Part shown: positions 34,136 to 40,491 of the stretch, one piece after another
How positions within the stretch are numbered: the stretch's first letter is position 1
How the letters are laid out: the number at the start of each line of letters is the position of its first letter
Source of the DNA: Bacteroides sp.
GTDB lineage: Bacteria; Bacteroidota; Bacteroidia; Bacteroidales; Bacteroidaceae
Length of the DNA stretch: 40,491 nt
Reading direction: 5' to 3'
Assembly (NCBI GenBank): GCA_030151885.1
Contig: JASLCG010000065.1
Span: 1 to 40,491, forward strand
Notes under the pieces: generated by a model
Seen by the model: the letters and a program-made list of their open reading frames with translations, nothing else
Database searches by the model: none
Told to the model about the DNA's origin: nothing
Translations under genes and position numbers: made by a program

Positions 34136-34333
34136 CATAAATATAAATTTATATACTGCATATTGATAGTCAAAACTGTACGTTGATAACTTTTTGAATA
34201 TATCTTTATTAAAACACTTAAAACTCTATATATAAATAGGTGTTAAAGCAACTTATATGTGTGCTGTATATCTTTTTTTGTTAATTATTAACCTAATTAT
34301 TAGCTATTTATGTGTACTTGGTTGTGTTTAAGG

Positions 34334-34364
34334 TTGCATAAAGAGATTAGTTTTTTTATCTTTG
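34334..34364 (+). promoter_or_regulatory. promoter of the porin-ProVWX operon
   Basis: TTG at 34334-34336, exactly 20 bases, then TATCTTTG at 34357-34364. Both parts match the Bacteroidota consensus, making this the best promoter in the window. The start point near 34371 leaves a leader of about 184 bases before the porin ATG. Confidence 0.68.
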
Positions 34365-34381
34365 TAAAAGTTATACGTCGT

Positions 34382-34535
34382 AAACTATACTTAATCCTAT
34401 AGGTTTTTTTATTATTAACCCATATCCAAATTAGGAGAGAATTTGTATAACTCCTATCTTCTATTGTTATAATTTTTATAACATTTATCATAAGCATATT
34501 CATATTATAGAGTCTTTTTATTAAGATTTGGATAT
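34382..34535 (+). promoter_or_regulatory. structured leader of the porin-ProVWX operon
   Basis: Soon after the inferred start point, AAACTATA (34382-34389) can pair with TATAGGTTT (34398-34406, one bulge), followed by seven T, like a weak attenuator. Further on, ATATCCAAAT (34422-34431) and ATTTGGATAT (34526-34535) are exact complements that could close a 114-base element. Inside it, TAGGAG pairs with CTCCTA. No known riboswitch class is recognised. Confidence 0.38.
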
Positions 34536-34554
34536 ACTCAAAACTTAATTAATT

Positions 34555-35703
34555 ATGAGATATAAAGAATTTATTCTTTTTACCTTTTTATTCTTATTAT
34601 GTTCAAATTTTCAACCATTAGCTGCACAAGAAAAGCCTCAGTTTAAGCTGGGAGGTGCTTTAAGGTTTAATTACAACTATTCCGACTGGAAAAAAGATAG
34701 CCGTAAAAAAGGTGGAGACTTTGGCTACGATGTCTTTAAGTTAGATTTATCAGGAGCATACAAAAATTTTATACTTCAAGCAGATTATAGATTTTATGCA
34801 AAAGGGTCGGGAGGACCTATGTTGAGAACAGGTTGGATTGGATATAAACCCAATGACACGCATCAAGTACAAGTAGGGCTTACAACAGTACCTTTTGGAA
34901 TACAGCCATCTACAGCAAATAACTTCTTTTTTAGTATTAACTATTATCTTGGTTTAGAAGATGATTCGGATATGGGTATAAAATACCTTTATCATAAGAA
35001 TAAATGGGATGTAGCATTGGCCTTCTTCAAAAATGCAGATGTACTGGATTTTGGTAATAAAACATCGATTTCTCCCGATAGATATGGCTATGATATAGCT
35101 GGAAGAAATAAAGAGACTAATCAAGGAAATATTCAAGTTGCTTACAACTGGGGGAGTACAGTGAAACAGCAAGTGGGGGTTTCGGGCTTACTTGGAGGAA
35201 TATACAATATGGATACTGAGAAAATGGGGCTTAGAAAAGCATTAGCACTTCACTATACAATGGCTGTAGCAAACTGGGACCTAAAACTTCAATATTCAAG
35301 ATACTCTATGAATCCTAAGAATAGTGCCGATGATAATGGTATTGTGAATAAAGATTATGTTTCAATGGCTGCATATGGTGCAGAGTACAATGTAGCTACT
35401 AAAGCAGATACTTACATTGCACATATCAGTTATAATATACCTGTAAATAAAGGTGTTTTGGATGCAATTAAAATTTATAATGATTTTAGTATGATGCATA
35501 AACGTATTAAAGGCTTTAAGGATAGTTACCAAAACATATCGGGTATGATGCTTACGATGGGACCTATATATACTTATATAGATTATGCATTGGGTAAAAA
35601 TCAGGCTTGGTTTAGTAATGAGTGGACAGAGAGTTTTGCTCAAGGTGATCCTGAAAGAAAATGGAATGCAAGATTTAATATCAATATAGGATATTATTTC
35701 TAA
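34555..35703 (+). CDS. outer-membrane porin-like beta-barrel protein
   Basis: A 382-residue outer-membrane protein with a signal peptide (about 1-24, ending LAAQ). Many alternating amphipathic strands follow, such as ALRFNYNYSDWKK, FILQADYRFYAKG and WIGYKPNDTHQVQVGLTTVPFG, and the chain ends in an aromatic residue (NINIGYYF), as barrels do. The pattern resembles the phosphate-selective porin O/P or OprO-like group by eye. It is followed after 20 bases by proV, and the only promoter seen for all four genes is upstream of it. It may therefore let glycine betaine or related solutes pass the outer membrane, an inference from position. Confidence 0.8.
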   Translation: MRYKEFILFTFLFLLCSNFQPLAAQEKPQFKLGGALRFNYNYSDWKKDSRKKGGDFGYDVFKLDLSGAYKNFILQADYRFYAKGSGGPMLRTGWIGYKPNDTHQVQVGLTTVPFGIQPSTANNFFFSINYYLGLEDDSDMGIKYLYHKNKWDVALAFFKNADVLDFGNKTSISPDRYGYDIAGRNKETNQGNIQVAYNWGSTVKQQVGVSGLLGGIYNMDTEKMGLRKALALHYTMAVANWDLKLQYSRYSMNPKNSADDNGIVNKDYVSMAAYGAEYNVATKADTYIAHISYNIPVNKGVLDAIKIYNDFSMMHKRIKGFKDSYQNISGMMLTMGPIYTYIDYALGKNQAWFSNEWTESFAQGDPERKWNARFNINIGYYF

Positions 35704-35723
35704 TACATAAAAAATAAAATTAA

Positions 35724-36950
35724 ATGAGTAAAATAGATATTAGAGATTTATATTTAGTCTTTGGGTCTGAAAAGACTAGGGCTTTACGTCACTTAAAGAA
35801 AGGAAAGAGTAAAGCAGATATTTTGAAAAATACAGGGTGTACAATAGCTGTGCAAAATGCGAACTTGACAATTAATGAAGGAGAAATCTTTGTTGTTATG
35901 GGGTTGTCTGGTAGCGGTAAATCATCATTACTAAGATGTATTAATCGTTTAAATACACCAACTTCTGGGGAAATAATAATTAATGGTCAAGATATATCTA
36001 AAGCTAGTGATAAAGAATTATTAGATATCCGTAGAAAAGTTTTAGCTATGGTTTTTCAAAACTTTGGACTACTACCTCATAAGACTGTATTGCAAAATAT
36101 AGGGTTTGGCTTAGAGTTACAAGGTGTTGACAAAGCAGATCGAGAATCTAAGTCAATGAGAGCGATGGAGCTTGTTGGACTACAAGGTTACGAGTCGCAG
36201 ATGGTGAGTGAGCTGTCTGGTGGAATGCAGCAACGTGTAGGGCTTGCTAGAGCTTTAGCAAATGATCCAGAAGTGTTGCTTATGGATGAGGCCTTTTCGG
36301 CTTTAGATCCATTAATTCGTGTGCAAATGCAAGACGAGTTATTAACGTTGCAAGCTAAAATGAAAAAGACTATTGTTTTTATTACTCATGACCTGGATGA
36401 GGCTATTAAGCTAGGCGATCGTATTGCTATTATGAAAGATGGTGAAATTGTACAGGTAGGTACATCGGAAGAAATTCTTACTGAACCTGCAAATGATTAC
36501 GTAGCTAGCTTTGTTGAAAATGTAGATCGAAGTAAAATCATTACGGCTTCATCTATTGTGTTAAATAATCCGATTGTTGCCCGTAAGCATAAGGAGGGAC
36601 CAGAAGTAGTACTTCGTAAAATGAAAAGTAAAAACTTAACACTGCTTCCTGTTATTGACGAAGATGATAAACTGGTTGGAGAAGTATACTTGAAGGATGT
36701 TTTAAAACTCCGTAAAGAGAATAAAAAGAGTATAGAGTCTATTATAAAACCACATGGGCACACGGTTCGTGAAAATACGATTATCGAAGATATAATTCCG
36801 CTAATGACAGATACTAACTCTCCTATTTGGGTAGTTGATGAAACTAAAGAGTTTAAAGGAATTATTCCTCTTTCTTCATTGATATTTGAAGTAACAGGAA
36901 AAGATAAAGAGGAAATTGATGAATTAGTACAAAATGCACAAGGTTTATGA
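35724..36950 (+). CDS. proV: glycine betaine/proline ABC transporter ATPase with CBS domains
   Basis: The ATPase of an osmoprotectant importer; 408 residues, close to E. coli ProV (400). The Walker A is GLSGSGKSS (about 60-68), the signature is LSGGMQQRVG, the Walker B is VLLMDEAFSALD and the H-loop is FITHDLDEA. Two CBS domains (about 270-400) follow, which in OpuA-type systems sense ionic strength or cyclic di-AMP. The N-terminal region with KGKSKADILKNTGCTIAV is characteristic of ProV rather than generic ATPases. The stop overlaps the proW start by four bases (ATGA). Confidence 0.95.
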   Translation: MSKIDIRDLYLVFGSEKTRALRHLKKGKSKADILKNTGCTIAVQNANLTINEGEIFVVMGLSGSGKSSLLRCINRLNTPTSGEIIINGQDISKASDKELLDIRRKVLAMVFQNFGLLPHKTVLQNIGFGLELQGVDKADRESKSMRAMELVGLQGYESQMVSELSGGMQQRVGLARALANDPEVLLMDEAFSALDPLIRVQMQDELLTLQAKMKKTIVFITHDLDEAIKLGDRIAIMKDGEIVQVGTSEEILTEPANDYVASFVENVDRSKIITASSIVLNNPIVARKHKEGPEVVLRKMKSKNLTLLPVIDEDDKLVGEVYLKDVLKLRKENKKSIESIIKPHGHTVRENTIIEDIIPLMTDTNSPIWVVDETKEFKGIIPLSSLIFEVTGKDKEEIDELVQNAQGL

Positions 36951-37783
36951 TAGATATGGATTTTAGATTGAATATAGGAAAATATATAGAAATAGCCATA
37001 AACTGGCTAACAGATAATTTTGCAGGTTTTTTTGACGCCTTAAATTCAGGTATCGGAGGATTTATAGATGGTTTGCAAGCGGTATTATCTTTTATACCAT
37101 TTTGGTTAATGATAGCTCTAATTGCTTTTTTAGCTTGGAGAAAGGCTGGTAAAGGAGTTGCTGTATTTACAATTTTAGGGCTTCTACTGATACATAATTT
37201 AGAGTTTTGGGATGAGACAATGCAGACTTTAGCACTGGTGTTATCATCCACATTTATAGCTTTGCTAATTGGAGTACCTCTAGGAGTTTGGAGTGCTAAT
37301 AGTGATAGATGTAATAGTGTGTTAAGACCAATTTTAGATTTTATGCAAACCATGCCAGCGTTTGTATATCTTATTCCTGCTGTTTTGTTTTTTGGACTAG
37401 GGCCTGTACCTGGAGCATTTGCAACGGTTATTTTTGCTATGCCTCCTGTAGTTCGTTTAACGAATCTTGGAATAAGACAGGTTCCAGAAAATATTGTTGA
37501 GGCTACCCGTTCTTTTGGAGCAACAAGACCGCAACTTCTTTTTAAAGTACAGCTACCTCTTGCTATGCCTACTATACTTACAGGAGTAAATCAGACGATA
37601 ATGATGTCACTATCAATGGTTGTCATTGCTGCTATGATTGCTGCTGGAGGGCTAGGAGAAATTGTATTAAAAGGAATCACTCAGATGAAAATTGGTTTAG
37701 GATTTGAAGGTGGTATTGCAGTAGTTATTCTAGCCATTATATTAGATAGAATTACGCAAGGAATTACAAATAAAAATAAATAA
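36947..37783 (+). CDS. proW: glycine betaine/proline ABC transporter permease
   Basis: Inner-membrane channel of the osmolyte importer, 278 residues, like OpuAB. Helices fill most of the chain. The cytoplasmic coupling loop reads RQVPENIVEATRSFGATRPQLLFKVQLP, seen as the EAxxxxGA pattern followed by P-rich exit, and the preceding helix has QTMPAFVYLIPAVLFFGLGPVPG. The N-terminus DNFAGFFDALNSGIGGFIDGL is typical of the family. Translation is coupled to proV. A second ATG three codons in is possible. Confidence 0.95.
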   Translation: MIDMDFRLNIGKYIEIAINWLTDNFAGFFDALNSGIGGFIDGLQAVLSFIPFWLMIALIAFLAWRKAGKGVAVFTILGLLLIHNLEFWDETMQTLALVLSSTFIALLIGVPLGVWSANSDRCNSVLRPILDFMQTMPAFVYLIPAVLFFGLGPVPGAFATVIFAMPPVVRLTNLGIRQVPENIVEATRSFGATRPQLLFKVQLPLAMPTILTGVNQTIMMSLSMVVIAAMIAAGGLGEIVLKGITQMKIGLGFEGGIAVVILAIILDRITQGITNKNK

Positions 37784-37799
37784 TATATACTGAAAGATT

Positions 37800-38651
37800 A
37801 TGAGAATACTTAAAAATATAACGCTTTTGCTAGTAGCGATGTTTGTACTAGCTTCTTGTGGAGAACAAAATAGTAAAAAAGTATCAATTGCTTATGTTAA
37901 CTGGGCAGAAGGAATTGCAATGTCTAATTTAGCTAAAGTTATTTTAGAAGAACAAGGTTATAAAGTAACCTTGAAAAATGCAGATATAGCTCCTGTATTT
38001 GCGTCATTGGCAGGTAAGGATGTAGATCTATTCTTAGATTCGTGGTTACCTATTACCCACGAAGATTACTTTGCAAAGTATGGAGATAAATTAACTGTAT
38101 TAGGAACTCTTTTTGATGATGCAAAAGTAGGTTTAGTTGTTCCGACATATGTTGACATAAATTCAATTGAAGAATTAAATACTCATAAAGATAAATTTAA
38201 GAATGAAATTGTAGGTATTGATACTGGAGCAGGTATAATGAAATCTACCGATTTAGCAATTAAAGATTACGACTTAAATTTAGAGCTATTGTCCTCAACA
38301 GGCCCAATGATGGTTGCTGTATTAGATAAATCTATTAAATCTAAGGAGTGGGTTGTTGTGACAGGTTGGAAACCTCACTATAAATTCGGTAAATATGATC
38401 TTAAGTTTTTAGATGATCCGAAAAATGTATATGGTGATGCCGAATTAATTAAAAGTGTTTGCTGGAAAGGTTTTGAAGAGAAAGATCCTTTTGTTGCTCA
38501 GCTTATTGGTAACATGAGCTTCACAACAGAGCAAATAGGTGCTTTAATGGCAGATGTGGAGTCTTCTACTAATGAGGTTAAAGGTGCAAAAAAATGGTTG
38601 GAAGCAAATAGAGATTTAGTTAATAGCTGGATTCCTAAACTAGAAAAATAA
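37800..38651 (+). CDS. proX: glycine betaine-binding lipoprotein
   Basis: Substrate-binding protein of the importer, 283 residues. Lipobox LASC places the lipidated Cys at 20. The OpuAC-type fold has Trp residues that can form the aromatic cage for a quaternary amine: W35 (VNWAEG), W82 (LDSWLPITH), and W184 or W190 (VVVTGWKPHYKF). The GIDTGAGIM and LKFLDDPKNVYGDAE segments are family marks. It is anchored to a membrane facing the periplasm and hands substrate to ProW. A perfect terminator lies about 36 bases after the stop. Confidence 0.94.
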   Translation: MRILKNITLLLVAMFVLASCGEQNSKKVSIAYVNWAEGIAMSNLAKVILEEQGYKVTLKNADIAPVFASLAGKDVDLFLDSWLPITHEDYFAKYGDKLTVLGTLFDDAKVGLVVPTYVDINSIEELNTHKDKFKNEIVGIDTGAGIMKSTDLAIKDYDLNLELLSSTGPMMVAVLDKSIKSKEWVVVTGWKPHYKFGKYDLKFLDDPKNVYGDAELIKSVCWKGFEEKDPFVAQLIGNMSFTTEQIGALMADVESSTNEVKGAKKWLEANRDLVNSWIPKLEK

Positions 38652-38687
38652 ATCGACGAACTCTAATTACTCATTTAGTTGATTGAA

Positions 38688-38730
38688 AAGCTCCCTATAC
38701 TTATTAATAAGTATAGGGAGCTTATTTTAT
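38688..38730. terminator. bidirectional terminator after proX
   Basis: A perfect 36-bp palindrome: arms of 18 bases (38688-38705 and 38706-38723) containing AGCTCCCTATAC and its complement, flanked by AAAA and ATTTTATTT. It separates proX from the convergent FtsX-like gene, whose stop codon at 38727 is inside the flank. Confidence 0.87.
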
Positions 38731-39923
38731 TTAATGAACTTTGTAGCTTTTTTAATTCTAATTTTAACCATTCTAATGCTGATAAAACATAATATGATAT
38801 AGCTAAACAATGCCAATGCTAATGTTGCTATTCCTAAGCCAGGTGATATATTATCTGTAGATACTTTGCTTAATATTGGTATATACATTAATCTAAGTCC
38901 ATAAACGAGTAGAATAGATAAAATAAAGGTTATGGCATTAAGGATAATAATAAGTAGCTGATACGGCTTTGCTATTTGTTTTCTAGAGTATCCTAATAAA
39001 CTTAAGTTTTCGAGTATAGTTAAATTTTTCTCAAGTAAAAGATAAATTGATAGAATCAGTATATAACATGATAAAAAACAAATTAACAAGCCTATAATAA
39101 GTACAATAGCTGTTGCAATATAGAGTAGATTACTATTTCTACTTCCATCTAGCTGGTTTCCGTCCACTTGATAGTTGTTGTCTTTAATGAAGGTTACCAA
39201 GTTTTTATCATTTGGATTATTAACTTTTATGATAAGCCTTGTGGGTTTGCTTTTTTGCTGAGCAAATTCTGTATTTGCATCTTGTAAAAAGTCTAAAGGA
39301 ACTAATATAGAATTGATTCTCTTAGAAAAGCCAACAATTTTACCTGTATATGTTTGAGCAAAATGGATTTTTGAAGAAATCGTAATATTAAGTTTTATAT
39401 TATTAATACTATTCTCCGTTAACTGAGGAAGTTTTCTACTAGCGGCAAAACCGAAGTTGTAAAGGTCTAAGTAAGATTTAGGTAGTATTATAGGAATCTC
39501 CTCTGTATTCGGATTATAGAGCCATTTATCTGATTGTACATCAATAAAGTCGTCAGGAATTGCTTCAAAAAACAAATCTGTAGCCAAATTTATAGGTAGT
39601 GTAGGCATGTTAATTCCAGCCCGAACACTGAATAAAGATGTTTCAAAAACTCCTATTTTGTCAATAAAGTCTTGTTTCTTAATGTTGTTAATTTCTTTAT
39701 CGCTAAAATTACTCGACCCGAATAAGCTTCCAAGAGTATTAATGTCTTTAGTTAATACAATATATTCACCATTAGCTATGGTGTCGTCACCTACTATAAT
39801 CGGTTTAATGTCTTTGTAAAGTTGAAATCCTAAAAATACAATGGATAGTCCGATAATATTAACTAATGCAAAACTAAAAAGTTGTTTAGCACTAATTTTA
39901 TGTTTTACTAATCTATAAATCAT
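38727..39923 (-). CDS. FtsX-like ABC transporter permease
   Basis: Looks like a permease of the FtsX/MacB class, 398 residues. One helix near the N-terminus (about 16-37) is followed by an extracytoplasmic domain (about 40-255) and three more helices (about 268-300, 320-345 and 360-385). That is the 1 + large loop + 3 topology of mechanotransmission-type ABC proteins such as FtsX, LolC/E and MacB, which work on periplasmic targets rather than transporting across the inner membrane. Its ATG is 2 bases after the stop of an ABC ATPase gene, so they form a pair. Sequence identity to a named member was not recognised; the target is unknown. Confidence 0.75.
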   Translation of the reverse strand: MIYRLVKHKISAKQLFSFALVNIIGLSIVFLGFQLYKDIKPIIVGDDTIANGEYIVLTKDINTLGSLFGSSNFSDKEINNIKKQDFIDKIGVFETSLFSVRAGINMPTLPINLATDLFFEAIPDDFIDVQSDKWLYNPNTEEIPIILPKSYLDLYNFGFAASRKLPQLTENSINNIKLNITISSKIHFAQTYTGKIVGFSKRINSILVPLDFLQDANTEFAQQKSKPTRLIIKVNNPNDKNLVTFIKDNNYQVDGNQLDGSRNSNLLYIATAIVLIIGLLICFLSCYILILSIYLLLEKNLTILENLSLLGYSRKQIAKPYQLLIIILNAITFILSILLVYGLRLMYIPILSKVSTDNISPGLGIATLALALFSYIILCFISIRMVKIRIKKATKFIK

Positions 39924-39925
39924 AA

Positions 39926-40491
39926 TTATAAGTTATATACAATATTGTAAGGTAGCTCTAGTTGATTACCCAAAGATGTAATAATAATCCCAGCGTTTTG
40001 TTTTTGTGCCTCTTCAAGAATAACTTGGGCCACTTTATTACTGTTTATTTCATCTAAATGACTGATAGGCTCGTCTAATAAAATAAAGTCAAAAGGCTGG
40101 CATAGAGCTCTAATAATAGCTATGCGTTGTTTTTGTCCTAGAGATAGTAGCTTTAGTGGGGTATCTATTTTGTCTATTAACTCAAAAAGCTCAAGATATT
40201 GTTTTATTTCTTTTTTACTTTTGTATTTAGTCAGTCTATTCTTAATTTGAATATTCTCCAATACTGTTAAATCATCAAATAGCTTTAAATCTTGAAATAC
40301 GATGCTAAGTTCTTTCTGTCTAATAATATTCCAAGCATTAGATCCATATTGTCTAATATTATTATTTTCAAATAAAATTCTTCCATTATAGTCGTCTCTA
40401 AAGCCACAAATAAAGCTACATAAAGAGCTTTTTCCGGTGCCAGAAGGAGCATTGATGAGATATACTTGTCCTTTGTTAAATGTAATGTTTT
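39926..40491 (-). CDS. ABC transporter ATPase partner of the FtsX-like permease (cut by the window edge)
   Basis: The reading frame runs off the right edge, so the first residues are missing; 187 residues are seen. Walker A is APSGTGKSS (near 40430), the Q-loop is VFQDLKLF, the signature is LSLGQKQR (Leu and Lys where Ser-Gly-Gly-Gln is usual) and the Walker B is FILLDEPISHLDE. After Walker B the expected H-loop His is replaced: the strand reads GIIITSLGNQ. The chain ends soon after, so this is a compact ATPase of the LolD/FtsE/MacB kind. A shorter start at TTG 40261 would lose Walker A and is wrong. It drives the permease 2 bases downstream. Confidence 0.85.
   Translation of the reverse strand, partial: NITFNKGQVYLINAPSGTGKSSLCSFICGFRDDYNGRILFENNNIRQYGSNAWNIIRQKELSIVFQDLKLFDDLTVLENIQIKNRLTKYKSKKEIKQYLELFELIDKIDTPLKLLSLGQKQRIAIIRALCQPFDFILLDEPISHLDEINSNKVAQVILEEAQKQNAGIIITSLGNQLELPYNIVYNL

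Larger units (their letters stand above)
34092..34554. other. intergenic region between the C1 peptidase and the porin-ProVWX operon
   Basis: A gap of 463 AT-rich bases between divergent genes. It holds a minus-strand -7 box (34128-34135), a complete plus-strand promoter (34334-34364), and a leader with a T-rich hairpin candidate and a 10-bp inverted repeat (34422 to 34535). A minus-strand open frame of 67 codons at 34300-34503 has no gene-like composition. Confidence 0.7.

Noticed and set aside
34300..34503. 67-codon open frame on the minus strand
   Set aside because: It is an AT-rich frame rich in Ile, Asn, Lys and Thr inside an intergenic region, with no family likeness, and it lies antisense over the promoter and leader of the porin operon.
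40259..40261. TTG at 40261 as the start of the last ABC ATPase gene
   Set aside because: The frame stays open to the window edge and the upstream part encodes Walker A and the Q-loop, so the gene is cut by the edge.
1..40491. tRNA, rRNA, insertion sequence, prophage or defence-island content
   Set aside because: All gaps were read; none shows tRNA-like arms with CCA-end context, transposase, integrase, toxin-antitoxin or restriction genes.

Overview
The window reads as a chromosomal segment of a low-GC member of the Bacteroidota, most likely order Bacteroidales. Three things point there. The gene set is typical: DUF4290 ahead of murA-rimM-dxr-rseP, yicC-gmk-nadD, tandem ExbD genes, a signal-peptide-bearing C1B peptidase and an M64 peptidase. 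Many genes carry a -7 element of the Bacteroidota housekeeping sigma type (TAnnTTTG), several with a TTG about 20 bases upstream. Shine-Dalgarno sequences are mostly missing. Family or genus cannot be fixed from this sequence alone. Almost all of it is core housekeeping DNA. I saw no tRNA, rRNA, insertion sequence, phage gene, CRISPR array or classical defence system.

Layout, left to right. (1) 51-2446 (+): an energy-transduction cluster of ExbB, a four-helix membrane protein of unknown role, and two ExbD proteins, closed by strong terminators. (2) 2566-4391 (-): a secreted M64 metallopeptidase followed by a GNAT acetyltransferase, divergent from an Lrp/AsnC regulator (4524-4994). (3) 5083-7643 (-): a secreted phospholipase-D-type protein, thymidylate synthase and dihydrofolate reductase, the last two forming a folate/dTMP pair. 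(4) 7801-9234 (+): an RsmF-like rRNA m5C methyltransferase whose stop codon interlocks with that of the convergent efflux operon. (5) 9229-15188 (-): a CzcA/CusA-type metal efflux system (small His-rich secreted protein, adaptor, RND pump, TolC-like channel), with an ABC-F ATPase upstream. (6) 17027-20569: YfcE-like phosphoesterase (+), menA, nadD, gmk and yicC (-).

(7) 20647-26560 (+): tsaB, DUF4290, murA, rimM, dxr and rseP, a run of tRNA modification, cell wall, ribosome maturation, isoprenoid and membrane proteolysis genes. MurA has Asp in place of the usual catalytic Cys, which predicts intrinsic fosfomycin insensitivity. (8) 26561-26870: an intergenic region with two terminators around a short GC-rich array of 22-bp repeats. 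(9) 26871-29721 (-): the anaerobic ribonucleotide reductase pair nrdG/nrdD, which fits anaerobic growth. (10) 30193-32823 (+): a secreted GH2 glycosidase without a SusC/SusD pair. (11) 32910-34091 (-): a secreted bleomycin-hydrolase-type cysteine peptidase. (12) 34555-38651 (+): an outer-membrane porin-like protein joined to a ProV-ProW-ProX glycine betaine transporter, behind a well-formed promoter and a leader of roughly 180 bases. (13) 38727-40491 (-): an FtsX-like permease and its ABC ATPase, the latter cut by the window edge.

No clearly new multi-gene system is visible. The most worthwhile leads are the 22-bp repeat array, the structured leader of the porin-ProVWX operon, a terminator-like hairpin directly against the nadD start codon, repeated palindromes before the metal efflux operon, and the unexplained membrane protein in the Exb cluster.
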